This document shows positions 53,295 to 61,467 of a stretch of DNA of 64,000 nt, in pieces. Location: positions 558,001 to 622,000 of the forward strand of contig OW818670.1 of NCBI GenBank assembly GCA_942493215.1. The letters are read 5' to 3'. The notes below the pieces were generated by a model, which worked only from the letters and a program-made list of their open reading frames with translations, was not told the origin of the DNA and ran no database searches. Origin of the DNA: G942493215 sp942493215 (lineage in GTDB: Bacteria > Bacillota_I > Bacilli_A > RF39 > UBA660). The first letter of the stretch is position 1. Each line of letters begins with the position of its first letter. A program made the translations under genes and the position numbers.

Positions 53295-55730
53295 ATGAGT
53301 TCAAAAGGAAAACAAGTGGCAAAAAAAACTGTCAATCTTTTACTAAACGCTTTAATCTTTATATTTGGCTTTATTTTATTAATTTCAATATATACTGGAG
53401 TACAAACCAGAATCCTTGGTAATGCTTATACCAACTTTTTTGGGTATTCTATTTTTGAGGTTCAAACAGGAAGTATGGCTGAAACAATAAATGCTGGTGA
53501 CTGTATTATTGTTTCTTTGACAAAAAAGGTAAAATTAAATGATATTGTTACCTACAAATCTGGTAATGATTATATAACACATCGAATTATCGAAGTATAC
53601 AATGGGACATATGTAACAAAAGGCGATGCTAATAACGCCAAGGACAAACCAATTGATCAAAACCAAATTATTGGAAAAGTAGTTGGTATTTGGTCTAATT
53701 TTGGTATTCTTAGAAAAACTCTATTTAATCCCAGTGTTTTAATAGCGCTTATTATTACTTTGTTTCTATTTAATTTAGCATTTAAAAAGAATAAGTCTGG
53801 CAATGATAATAAATTTTTAAATACAATAATTAATAATTCTAAAGTAAAAAGCCTCATTGGTAAGATAGTTGGCAATAAGTTTGTTCCAACCCTAAAAAAG
53901 AAAACCAAAAAGGATATCAAAAATATTAAATCAAACGAATCTAATGACAATAGCCTTGGTATTTGGGACGAGGAACAAATTCCTAACAATCATAAGAATG
54001 AACATCCTATTGAAGATTCCAAAGATAATAGCCATAAAGATATTTTAGAAAAAACATCGTTATATCGGGTCATATCCATTGATCCTAATGAAGTTAATGA
54101 TAAATATGAGGAACAAGTACCTAAAATAGATAAAAATGATTTAAAGAGTGTTGTAAAAGACAAAGATATAGATAAAATATCAATATTTGAAACTATTCCT
54201 GTTGATTCTGATACTACAGAACATAAAGACGAGTTACCTATAATCAAGGAAGAAAAGATTGAAAATCCTGAATATTATCATGATACTGATCTTGAAAAGA
54301 CATCTTTCTACCGCGTTATATCAGTAGACGCTAAAGAAGTTGATGAAAAATATAAAGAATTAGCTCCTAAAGTTAAGATTGAAGAAGTAAAAGAACCAGA
54401 AGAACATTTAGATGAAGAATTAGAAAAAACATCTCTTTATCGTTTTATTTCAGTGGATGCTAAGGAAGTTGATGACACTTTACTTGAAATTGCTCAAAAT
54501 GAAATTAAAGGAACAGACTCTAATGATAAAAACAAAAAACAAGAAGAAGTGAATGCGCCTAAAGAAATCGCTGAAGAGGAAGAAGAAAATAACGATTTAA
54601 CACAAATAGATTTAGAGCTATTAGATAAACTAAAAAATAGTTTAAAAGGTAAAAACATTATTGATACTATTATGAATATTAGAAGAGAAGAAATAAGTGA
54701 AATAGCTGATCTTTTATACAATGACGAAAAAATACGTTTTAGCAAGAATAGCATAAAAAAAGCTTTTATTACTACTTGTATTGATGGTAAATACTATAAT
54801 TATTATGATGATATCAGTACAACTGGTAAAAATGTACTATTAAAACTTGAAAACGCTATTAAGAAGACTGCTAACTCTCTAATTAAAGAATATAAAGGTA
54901 ATGATCAAAAATATAATGAAGTTGTTAATCTATATGCTAAGACATTTATTCTAATTATTAATTTAGAAAAAGCTAAAGATTCTATTACTACTTTAAAGGT
55001 TAAACATGAATTTTATAAAAAAGAACTTATCAAGTATTCGAGTGATTGGAATGGTCAGAATATTGATCAAATAGCCAATGAGATTATTAAAATTCAACGT
55101 AACTATAATGATATGGGCGAATACTATTTAGCTAAACTAGAGACCAATATGTTTAATTTAACATTAAATAAGCTTACAACAAAGAAAGATATATATGGTC
55201 TAAAATTAGAACATAACATAACATTCAGTAAAATTTATAGTGATTACATTATTGATAAAACTTATAAAGAAGGCATAGTAGCTGAAGATAAGATTGTTGT
55301 TTTATTAAATTTACTATTAGTACAATTATGTAAAGATATGATGTTAGGTACTTTCAATAAGAAATACATTTTATATATTCCTAATAGTTTATATACAAAG
55401 GAAAGAAAATTAGAAAAATTATTGAAGATGCTTGATGATAAATATGCTAAAGAAAATGTTATTATTTTATTAACATATAATGATTTATTAAGCAACAAAA
55501 AGATATTAAAAGAAATTAAACAGATGGATTATAAATTTGCTATTGTCTTTGATAAAGAAAGTAGTGTTGAAGAAAAAGATCGAGGTAATATTTATATTGC
55601 TGATTACATTTTTATGAATAAAAAGATTGTTAGTACAACAAAAATATTACAATGTATACCAGAAGAACTCATAAGTAGAATTATTTATGAGGATATAAAC
55701 GATAAGGTTGGAGATGTTGGGGGTGAGTAG
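53295..55730 (+). CDS. SipW-type signal peptidase fused to a long cytoplasmic repeat-bearing tail
   Basis: 811 residues from ATG 53295. N-terminal S26B peptidase: TM helix ~14-35, Ser60 in TGSMAE, His96 in YITHRIIEV, then TYVTKGDANNAKD. A second TM helix (~146-166) puts the rest in the cytoplasm. The tail has four repeats near residues 251, 292, 333 and 376: LEKTSLYRVISID, IDKISIFETIPVD, LEKTSFYRVISVD, LEKTSLYRFISVD. The last ~370 residues are helical and of unknown family. SipW processes TasA-like substrates; a tail of this size is far beyond a normal ~190-residue SipW. It is 3 nt from the AAA+ gene. Confidence 0.75.
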   Translation: MSSKGKQVAKKTVNLLLNALIFIFGFILLISIYTGVQTRILGNAYTNFFGYSIFEVQTGSMAETINAGDCIIVSLTKKVKLNDIVTYKSGNDYITHRIIEVYNGTYVTKGDANNAKDKPIDQNQIIGKVVGIWSNFGILRKTLFNPSVLIALIITLFLFNLAFKKNKSGNDNKFLNTIINNSKVKSLIGKIVGNKFVPTLKKKTKKDIKNIKSNESNDNSLGIWDEEQIPNNHKNEHPIEDSKDNSHKDILEKTSLYRVISIDPNEVNDKYEEQVPKIDKNDLKSVVKDKDIDKISIFETIPVDSDTTEHKDELPIIKEEKIENPEYYHDTDLEKTSFYRVISVDAKEVDEKYKELAPKVKIEEVKEPEEHLDEELEKTSLYRFISVDAKEVDDTLLEIAQNEIKGTDSNDKNKKQEEVNAPKEIAEEEEENNDLTQIDLELLDKLKNSLKGKNIIDTIMNIRREEISEIADLLYNDEKIRFSKNSIKKAFITTCIDGKYYNYYDDISTTGKNVLLKLENAIKKTANSLIKEYKGNDQKYNEVVNLYAKTFILIINLEKAKDSITTLKVKHEFYKKELIKYSSDWNGQNIDQIANEIIKIQRNYNDMGEYYLAKLETNMFNLTLNKLTTKKDIYGLKLEHNITFSKIYSDYIIDKTYKEGIVAEDKIVVLLNLLLVQLCKDMMLGTFNKKYILYIPNSLYTKERKLEKLLKMLDDKYAKENVIILLTYNDLLSNKKILKEIKQMDYKFAIVFDKESSVEEKDRGNIYIADYIFMNKKIVSTTKILQCIPEELISRIIYEDINDKVGDVGGE

Positions 55731-55733
55731 GCT

Positions 55734-57263
55734 ATGAATACATTTTTAAGATTTTTCTATGAATTTATCTCAATCTTTTTTGATGGTTTCTTTTCTATTT
55801 TTAAAGGGATTTGGGGAGGACTTGTTAAGATTGCTAGTTATAATGATTATACAAAGGTAATTAGTAATTATAGTAGCAGCTTTAAAGGCTCAGAATGGCT
55901 TTTTGTTGGTATAGCAATTGCAATTCTAGTTATTATTATCGGTTTAGTTGGTTTACTAGTATTCTTTGCTATAAGAAGAGTATTAAGACTTAGAAAAAAT
56001 AAATTGAATCAAGATGATCTACTAGATGAAATAGCTGATCTTGATAGTCAAGTTAAAAAATTGATGAAAGAAAAAAATGAGATTATGGCTATGAAGGTAT
56101 CTCAATTGGGTTTAAAACCTGATGAAGAGCCAACTACTGATGGTACAGAAGAAACACCAGAAGGTGGGGAAAATGAAAATCCAGAAATTCGTTTTCCTAA
56201 ATTGGATAGAATTGATAAAGAATTTAAAAATTTTAAACCTAAAAACTATGGTAACAACTTTACTTTAGCTGATTTAGTCGATAATTTCAGGTGCTATTCA
56301 GCTAGTCAATTACACTTGTATTATGATTCATCTCTTTTAAGATGTTTTTTCGGAGCATTAGCTTGTGGTAAATTAATAATTTTACAGGGTATATCTGGTA
56401 CTGGTAAAACATCGTTAGCTTATGCTTGGGGAAAATTTGTTAAACATGATTCTTGTATTGCGTCTGTTCAGCCATCTTGGCGTGATAAGACGGAGTTATT
56501 AGGATATTTCAATGAATTTACTAAAAAGTTCAATGAAAGTGATGTTTTAGCTGAATTATATGTTTCAAGCTTTGATGACGATGTTCATACTATTATTCTC
56601 GATGAAATGAATATTGCTCGTGTTGAATATTATTTTGCGGAGATGCTATCCATTTTGGAAATGCCATCACGTAATGAATGGATTATTGAGTTAGTTACAA
56701 GTCCATGGCCCGATGATCCTAAACGAATTTTAAGTGGTAAATTAAAGCTACCAGTTAATCTATGGTATATTGGTACCATCAATAACGATGACTCAACATT
56801 CATGGTTACAGATAAGGTTTATGACCGGGCTATGCCTATTGATATAAATACGAAAGTAGAACCATTTAAATGTCGTGAACAGGAACCAATTGAAATTAAC
56901 TCAAGTTATATGGAATCATTATTTAATAACGCTATTGAAACTTTACCTATTTCTGAAAAGAACCTCGAAAAAGTAAAGGTTATGGATGATTATGTTATTA
57001 AACATTTCCGGGTAGCGTTTGGTAACCGTATTATGAAACAAATGAGAACTTTCGTTCCGGTATATGTTGCTTGTGGTGGTAAAGAGGTTGAAGGTATTGA
57101 TTACTTTATTGCTAAAAAGATTTTCCGTAAATTTGACCAGTTAAATATTTCATTAATCCGTGATGAAATAGATCCCTTTATTTCTTATTTAAATAAGGAA
57201 TTTGGTAATGGTGCAATGAAGGAATGTATTGAATACCTAGAAAGAATTAAAAAATCAGTATAG
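55734..57263 (+). CDS. Membrane-anchored McrB-like AAA+ ATPase
   Basis: 509 residues. N-terminal amphipathic stretch plus one TM helix (~54-81), a charged coiled coil (LDSQVKKLMKEKNEIMAM), an acidic linker, then the AAA+ core. Walker A GISGTGKT (219-226), Walker B IILDEMNIARVEYYF with Asp290-Glu291, sensor GTINNDD (347-353), Arg365 in VYDRA. This pattern is McrB-like, but McrB itself is soluble, uses GTP and drives DNA cleavage with McrC. Here a membrane anchor replaces the DNA-binding N-terminus. Likely an ATP-driven remodeller acting on export or assembly (inference). Confidence 0.8.
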   Translation: MNTFLRFFYEFISIFFDGFFSIFKGIWGGLVKIASYNDYTKVISNYSSSFKGSEWLFVGIAIAILVIIIGLVGLLVFFAIRRVLRLRKNKLNQDDLLDEIADLDSQVKKLMKEKNEIMAMKVSQLGLKPDEEPTTDGTEETPEGGENENPEIRFPKLDRIDKEFKNFKPKNYGNNFTLADLVDNFRCYSASQLHLYYDSSLLRCFFGALACGKLIILQGISGTGKTSLAYAWGKFVKHDSCIASVQPSWRDKTELLGYFNEFTKKFNESDVLAELYVSSFDDDVHTIILDEMNIARVEYYFAEMLSILEMPSRNEWIIELVTSPWPDDPKRILSGKLKLPVNLWYIGTINNDDSTFMVTDKVYDRAMPIDINTKVEPFKCREQEPIEINSSYMESLFNNAIETLPISEKNLEKVKVMDDYVIKHFRVAFGNRIMKQMRTFVPVYVACGGKEVEGIDYFIAKKIFRKFDQLNISLIRDEIDPFISYLNKEFGNGAMKECIEYLERIKKSV

Positions 57264-57279
57264 ATAGTGAGGATTAAAT

Positions 57280-58413
57280 ATGACAAAAGCCTTAAAACTT
57301 GATAATGCTGAAAAATTAAAAGAAAAAAGTGACATATTTATTAAAAGTATGAGTTCCGATATGCATTTTAAGTCGGAACTCGCAATGGATTCTGTTTCTT
57401 TTGATTGGGTTGACCGAATTGAAGCTGCTTGTCCATATGTTGATAATATCATTAGAAATCCCAAGTTAGCCCTTATTAATGAGTCAGATGTAGTAAAAAT
57501 TGAAAAAGCTCGTAAAATTACAGTTGAAAGTGTTAAAGATTTATCGAAGCATACCCATTATATTGATAAAATTGATGCCAAGACTAATGAAGTGCATCCT
57601 TCTAGAATCTTGGTTTTAAGACGTGAGGAAACATATAACACTTATGAAAATCGTTTTATATACACTCTAATAACTAATCTATCAAGATTCTTAATGAAAA
57701 AGGAAGCTTTTTTAGAGGATTTTGATACTAGAAGTGATAAAACATTAGAGTATGTAGGCTCTACTAATACTAATAGTGAAAGATTAAATATCGAATTAAA
57801 AATTAGTTCAAAAGAGTTGCCACAAGGTCAAAATGGTAATAATTTCGAAAATGAGATTGATTCAATTAGAAAAAGAGTAAAAAAAATTAGAGACTACATT
57901 AACAGTTGGCGCCGTAATGAATTTATGACGTCACTAGATAAGGCCCATGTGGCCTTTGTTATTCCTCCTATTAAAAAAACCAATATGATTTTAAAAAATC
58001 CTAATTTCCAGATAGCTATGAAATTGTGGGAGTTCTTACAAAATTATGATAGTAAAGATGATAATAGCTCAAAAGAAAGTGTTGATAACTCCGGTGATGA
58101 TATATTAAAAGGGATTTTAGACGATTCATTTTTAATGGATTATTTTGTTTTAGACTCTATTCATTCATCGCGAAAAGAACAAAAAGAAAAGTTAGCTAGT
58201 TATGCGATTGTAATGATTAAAAAACAGGTTCAAAGAGCTGTGTCATTACTATTAAATAGTGGTATAGATATTTCTGATGAACAAATAATAGCCATGGTAG
58301 CTAATGAAATTAAGAGTGAGAAGAGTAAAAGATTAGTTGGCAGTAATGATGTCAAAAAGAAATTTAAAAGTGCAATGGATGAATATTTAGAAAGAACACA
58401 AGATTGCTTGTAG
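57280..58413 (+). CDS. DUF2357-like McrB partner without visible nuclease domain
   Basis: 377 residues, no membrane segment. The block VHPSRILVLRREETYNTYENRF with Tyr122-Glu-Asn-Arg-Phe126 is the signature of DUF2357-type proteins that pair with McrB-like ATPases; it is followed by helical regions. Those relatives usually carry a C-terminal PD-(D/E)XK nuclease. Here the C-terminus (KRLVGSNDVKKKFKSAMDEY) shows no such motif and the protein is short for that architecture. It sits 16 bp after the AAA+ gene, so they likely form a complex without DNA cleavage. Confidence 0.65.
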   Translation: MTKALKLDNAEKLKEKSDIFIKSMSSDMHFKSELAMDSVSFDWVDRIEAACPYVDNIIRNPKLALINESDVVKIEKARKITVESVKDLSKHTHYIDKIDAKTNEVHPSRILVLRREETYNTYENRFIYTLITNLSRFLMKKEAFLEDFDTRSDKTLEYVGSTNTNSERLNIELKISSKELPQGQNGNNFENEIDSIRKRVKKIRDYINSWRRNEFMTSLDKAHVAFVIPPIKKTNMILKNPNFQIAMKLWEFLQNYDSKDDNSSKESVDNSGDDILKGILDDSFLMDYFVLDSIHSSRKEQKEKLASYAIVMIKKQVQRAVSLLLNSGIDISDEQIIAMVANEIKSEKSKRLVGSNDVKKKFKSAMDEYLERTQDCL

Positions 58414-58422
58414 GTGATGATG

Positions 58423-59019
58423 ATGAAAAAAATTAAAGAAATAGCAGAAAATAAAATAGTTAAGATTATTAGAAAAACAATCAAAATATTTATTGGTATA
58501 CTTTTAGTAGGATTTATGATTGTTGTATGTATGCAACGATTTAGTGACAATAAAATATCTTTCTTTAATTATAGGATGTTTACGGTCGTTTCAGGAAGTA
58601 TGAAACCGCTTTATGATATAGGTGATGTATTGATCGCAAAAAAAGTTGCGCCATCAACTATTAAAGTTAGAGATAATGTCAGTTATGAAGGTAATTATGG
58701 TGGTTTTAAAGACAAAGTAATTACCCATCAAGTTGTCAGTATTGAAAAAAGTAAAACAACAGGAAAATATATATTTCATACGAAGGGACTAGCTAATTTA
58801 GTAGAAGATCCTATCGTTACCGAGGATCAAGTATATGGTGTGGTAATTTATAAGTCTATTATTCTTTCCTTTATTTATCGAATAGTAGCAACCCAAATTG
58901 GATTTTATCTGTTTATAATAATTCCTATTCTTTATGTAGTAAGTTCGGAAATAATTACAGCTATGTTAAATAATGAGGAGAAAAGAAGAGCAAGATTAAG
59001 AAATGGTAGTAGCAGATAA
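58423..59019 (+). CDS. SipW-like signal peptidase I (S26B)
   Basis: 198 residues from ATG 58423; ATGs at 58417 and 58420 are alternatives. TM helix ~20-40, catalytic Ser59 in VVSGSMKPLYDIGD, His102 in VITHQVV, then a C-terminal TM helix (FYLFIIIPILYVVSSEI). This is a normal-sized, apparently active SipW. It would cleave the TYAWF-type signals of the surrounding proteins. Nine bases after the DUF2357-like gene, so in the same operon as the AAA+ pair. Confidence 0.85.
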   Translation: MKKIKEIAENKIVKIIRKTIKIFIGILLVGFMIVVCMQRFSDNKISFFNYRMFTVVSGSMKPLYDIGDVLIAKKVAPSTIKVRDNVSYEGNYGGFKDKVITHQVVSIEKSKTTGKYIFHTKGLANLVEDPIVTEDQVYGVVIYKSIILSFIYRIVATQIGFYLFIIIPILYVVSSEIITAMLNNEEKRRARLRNGSSR

Positions 59020-59052
59020 ATTAAAAATATAATTATATGTGAGGTGATATGA

Positions 59053-60282
59053 ATGGAAAAAAGGCATAAGATATATTTACGACTTAATTTAATGTCTTTG
59101 TTTTTCATTGTCGCTTCATTTATATCAGCCACTCTTGCTTGGTTTGCTTATAGTGGTTTATCGACAGTTTCAACAGAAGTTGGAGTTAAAGCTTGGTATA
59201 TTGAGTTAGAAAAAAACGGGGAAGAAGTTTCTAATGATATAGTCATATCTTTACCTCAAATATATCCTGGTATGGATACTGTTAATGAAAAAGTTAATAT
59301 CAAAAATTTAGGTGATGCTGATGCTCAAGTAAAATATTCCATTGTCTCAGCAAGAATCTTAGGTGATGCATCGGATAATTATATAGTAGATTCTGAAGAA
59401 AACATATCAGAAAAGATTGAAGATATTTTATCTCATGATTATCCCTTTCATGTTAATATAAATCTATCTAAACAATATGTTTTATCAAAAGGTGAAGAAA
59501 GTTCCTTTGAGGTATCAGTATCATGGCCATTAGACTCAGATACTAATGCTTTAGATAGTCTATGGGGTACTAAAGCTTATCAATTTCAAACCGGTGAAGA
59601 AACGAGCAAAGCCCAGAATGAAAACTATCAAATAAGGCCACCAATTCAGATTGTTATAAGTCTTACAGCTGAACAATACTTGGAAAATGACGATACAAGC
59701 GATATACGTTTTAATTTAGGTGATATTGTTTTGTTTGATGTTGCAAATAGTCGTCGTTGTTCTGAACTTAGTTCTACTTGTATTACCACCTATATAATAG
59801 ACACTAACAATAAAATAGGTGATGAAACAGTTACTTTGTTGCCTGATCCTAAAAATGATTACGCTAGTGGTATATATAGTGATTACAGCACTGAATTATC
59901 TAACTTAACCGCTACTTGGACCGCAACTACAAGATCGCTACAAGCAAGTGATATAATGAAAATTATTTCAACCGATGTAATGCAATCTTTACTAATTAGA
60001 GAAAATATATCAGATACTATTATGGGTGATTTAAAATATGGTAACCGTATTACAACCGAGATTACAAAAGCTGTTAATTATAATGGTTACTATAAATTTA
60101 TGAATGATAAGTTTAGTTATCTACCATCCGTTAATTGTTACTGGACTAATAGTGAATATAATATTGATAATGGCTTTGCGGTTAAAAAGATAGATGAAAA
60201 TAATTCTAAATTATATGGTGAAAGTAAGAGTTCTAGTTGTAAGGTTGTACCAGTAATTATTGCTAGCAAGTCTAGTTTATAA
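59053..60282 (+). CDS. SipW-type exported protein (SATLAWFAY signal)
   Basis: 409 residues. Signal helix ends FISATLAWFAYSGLSTVS, the AxxAWF pattern. The following PQIYPGMDTVNEKVNIKNLG resembles the start of TasA/camelysin domains (PGD/N-type turn, then VxVxNxG). Later parts are beta-rich with Cys pairs (RRCSELSSTC; NCYW with SSSCK). RBS GAGGTGAT. Immediately downstream of the SipW gene, so a probable substrate. Confidence 0.7.
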   Translation: MEKRHKIYLRLNLMSLFFIVASFISATLAWFAYSGLSTVSTEVGVKAWYIELEKNGEEVSNDIVISLPQIYPGMDTVNEKVNIKNLGDADAQVKYSIVSARILGDASDNYIVDSEENISEKIEDILSHDYPFHVNINLSKQYVLSKGEESSFEVSVSWPLDSDTNALDSLWGTKAYQFQTGEETSKAQNENYQIRPPIQIVISLTAEQYLENDDTSDIRFNLGDIVLFDVANSRRCSELSSTCITTYIIDTNNKIGDETVTLLPDPKNDYASGIYSDYSTELSNLTATWTATTRSLQASDIMKIISTDVMQSLLIRENISDTIMGDLKYGNRITTEITKAVNYNGYYKFMNDKFSYLPSVNCYWTNSEYNIDNGFAVKKIDENNSKLYGESKSSSCKVVPVIIASKSSL

Positions 60283-60295
60283 AAAATATTCATCA

Positions 60296-60322
60296 AAAAA
60301 GTATGTTATTAACATACTTTTT
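60296..60322. terminator. Bidirectional terminator between convergent genes
   Basis: 12-bp stem AAAAAGTATGTT (60296-60307) / AACATACTTTTT (60311-60322), ATT loop. A and T runs on both sides let it serve both strands. Confidence 0.85.
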
Positions 60323-60333
60323 AATTGCTTATT

Positions 60334-60960
60334 TTATTCAAATACTTGTTGGAAATTAATGTTAGCACTCATATGAAGAGTAGTATTTTCGGTAGCTGCT
60401 TTATTGCCAACCGCACTATCTGCTACATCATCCATTAATTCATCAACACCTTCATACCATTCGAAATATACACGAACAGTAAAGGAATTAAATTTAAAGT
60501 TTTCTGTTTCCTTATCAAAGGTTAAAGTATTAGTTATAGTATTACTACTTAAATTAATAATAGTTAACGGATCTCCTTCAACATAAGTATTAGGAATAAT
60601 CGCATATTTAGTAATCATTAAATCAGGCATATCTTCATTTTCGATCCCTAAATTAATGTTATAGGTAAATGAAACATTAACATTACTAGGATCAACATCA
60701 ATATCAAAATATCCTTTAGAAGATGGGGCAATAACGTTATCAGCTACATTAGCATTTTCTTCCATTGTCGGAACAAAAGTAATATTAGAAGTAGTATTTG
60801 TAGTAATATCATTATCATTAACAAGAATTTGCCATTTAGCAAATAATAAATCAATATTACCAGTAGTATCAGCAACGTATCTTGAATAAGTACTGCTCAT
60901 TAAACAAAGACATACTGATAATGAGATAAACATTAGAATAAATCTTACTTTTCTGAGCAT
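60334..60960 (-). CDS. Camelysin/TasA-like exported protein (STYSRY signal), opposite strand
   Basis: 208 residues from ATG at 60960; RBS AGGAAGGGG lies 8 nt upstream. Signal helix ends LCLMSSTYSRYVADTTG, then LLFAKWQILVND, the classical start of camelysin/TasA-like proteins. IAPSSKGYFDIDVDPSN and VRVYFEWYEG follow. It closes the surface locus on the other strand, with its own promoter, so it can be expressed independently of the plus-strand operons. Confidence 0.75.
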   Translation of the reverse strand: MLRKVRFILMFISLSVCLCLMSSTYSRYVADTTGNIDLLFAKWQILVNDNDITTNTTSNITFVPTMEENANVADNVIAPSSKGYFDIDVDPSNVNVSFTYNINLGIENEDMPDLMITKYAIIPNTYVEGDPLTIINLSSNTITNTLTFDKETENFKFNSFTVRVYFEWYEGVDELMDDVADSAVGNKAATENTTLHMSANINFQQVFE

Positions 60961-60987
60961 GTTCAAGACCCCTTCCTATATACTTCT

Positions 60988-61016
60988 ATTATAGAGTTAT
61001 TCACCCCATTTTACAA
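60988..61016 (-). promoter_or_regulatory. Promoter of the minus-strand camelysin-like gene
   Basis: On the minus strand: TTGTAA (61016-61011), 17-nt spacer, TATAAT (60993-60988). Confidence 0.65.
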
Positions 61017-61283
61017 CACATTTTACATTATTTTTACCTAAAAGTGTCAACTATTGTAAATTTTATAGTGTAAAGTATAGGGCAAAACTTGACACAAAAA
61101 TATGAAAAATATCTTGACTTTTGATAAAACTTGTACTGTGGACTATTAAAATATGTGAAAATGATTTTAACGAAACACTTAAAAAGCCTTTAAATATAAA
61201 GGCTAGAAGTATAATAATATAACTTATTTGAATTTAAAATTACCAATCACTAGTAATTTAGTTACTATTTTTTAAAATTATGC
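61017..61283. other. Intergenic stretch with hairpin, no gene
   Basis: AT-rich. Contains TTGACA/TTGACT boxes around 61089 and 61113 without clear -10 partners, and a hairpin AGCCTTT (61185-61191) / AAAGGCT (61198-61204). No RBS-linked frame is visible. Confidence 0.4.
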
Positions 61284-61289
61284 TATAAT
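61281..61289 (+). promoter_or_regulatory. Extended -10 promoter of the ABC-F leader
   Basis: TGC-TATAAT, 25 nt before the leader peptide ATG. Confidence 0.6.
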
Positions 61290-61313
61290 ATCTTTAGAAG
61301 TGGAGGAATAACA

Positions 61314-61361
61314 ATGTATATGAATAAAGTTATTATGTATACATTAGTTTCCACGCTATAA
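61314..61361 (+). CDS. Leader peptide MYMNKVIMYTLVSTL of the ABC-F gene
   Basis: 15 codons with RBS GGAGG (61303-61307), ending TAA. It lies upstream of mutually exclusive hairpins and an ABC-F gene, the layout of antibiotic-sensing uORFs upstream of vga/vmlR/lmo0919-type genes. No homology is claimed for the peptide itself. Confidence 0.6.
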   Translation: MYMNKVIMYTLVSTL

Positions 61362-61380
61362 TCTTTATTAAAAAAAATGA

Positions 61381-61449
61381 AGATGTAGGCGTGTCTTTTT
61401 GTGATGCCTACATCTGTATGAACTATACAGATGATGTATAGTTTTTTTT
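61381..61449 (+). promoter_or_regulatory. Three-hairpin transcription attenuator of the ABC-F gene
   Basis: Hairpin 1: AGATGTAGGC (61381-61390) / GCCTACATCT (61406-61415). Hairpin 2: CATCTGTAT (61411-61419) / ATACAGATG (61425-61433). Hairpin 3: AACTATAC (61421-61428) / GTATAGTT (61436-61443) followed by T8, an intrinsic terminator. Hairpin 2 shares bases with both 1 and 3, so it is the antiterminator; 1 plus 3 is the off state. Confidence 0.75.
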
Positions 61450-61467
61450 GTGAAAGGAAGTGAACCT

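Noticed and set aside
55734..58413. McrBC-type restriction system
   Set aside because: The ATPase is membrane-anchored, no nuclease motif is visible in the partner, and the neighbours are secretion genes, so DNA restriction is not supported.
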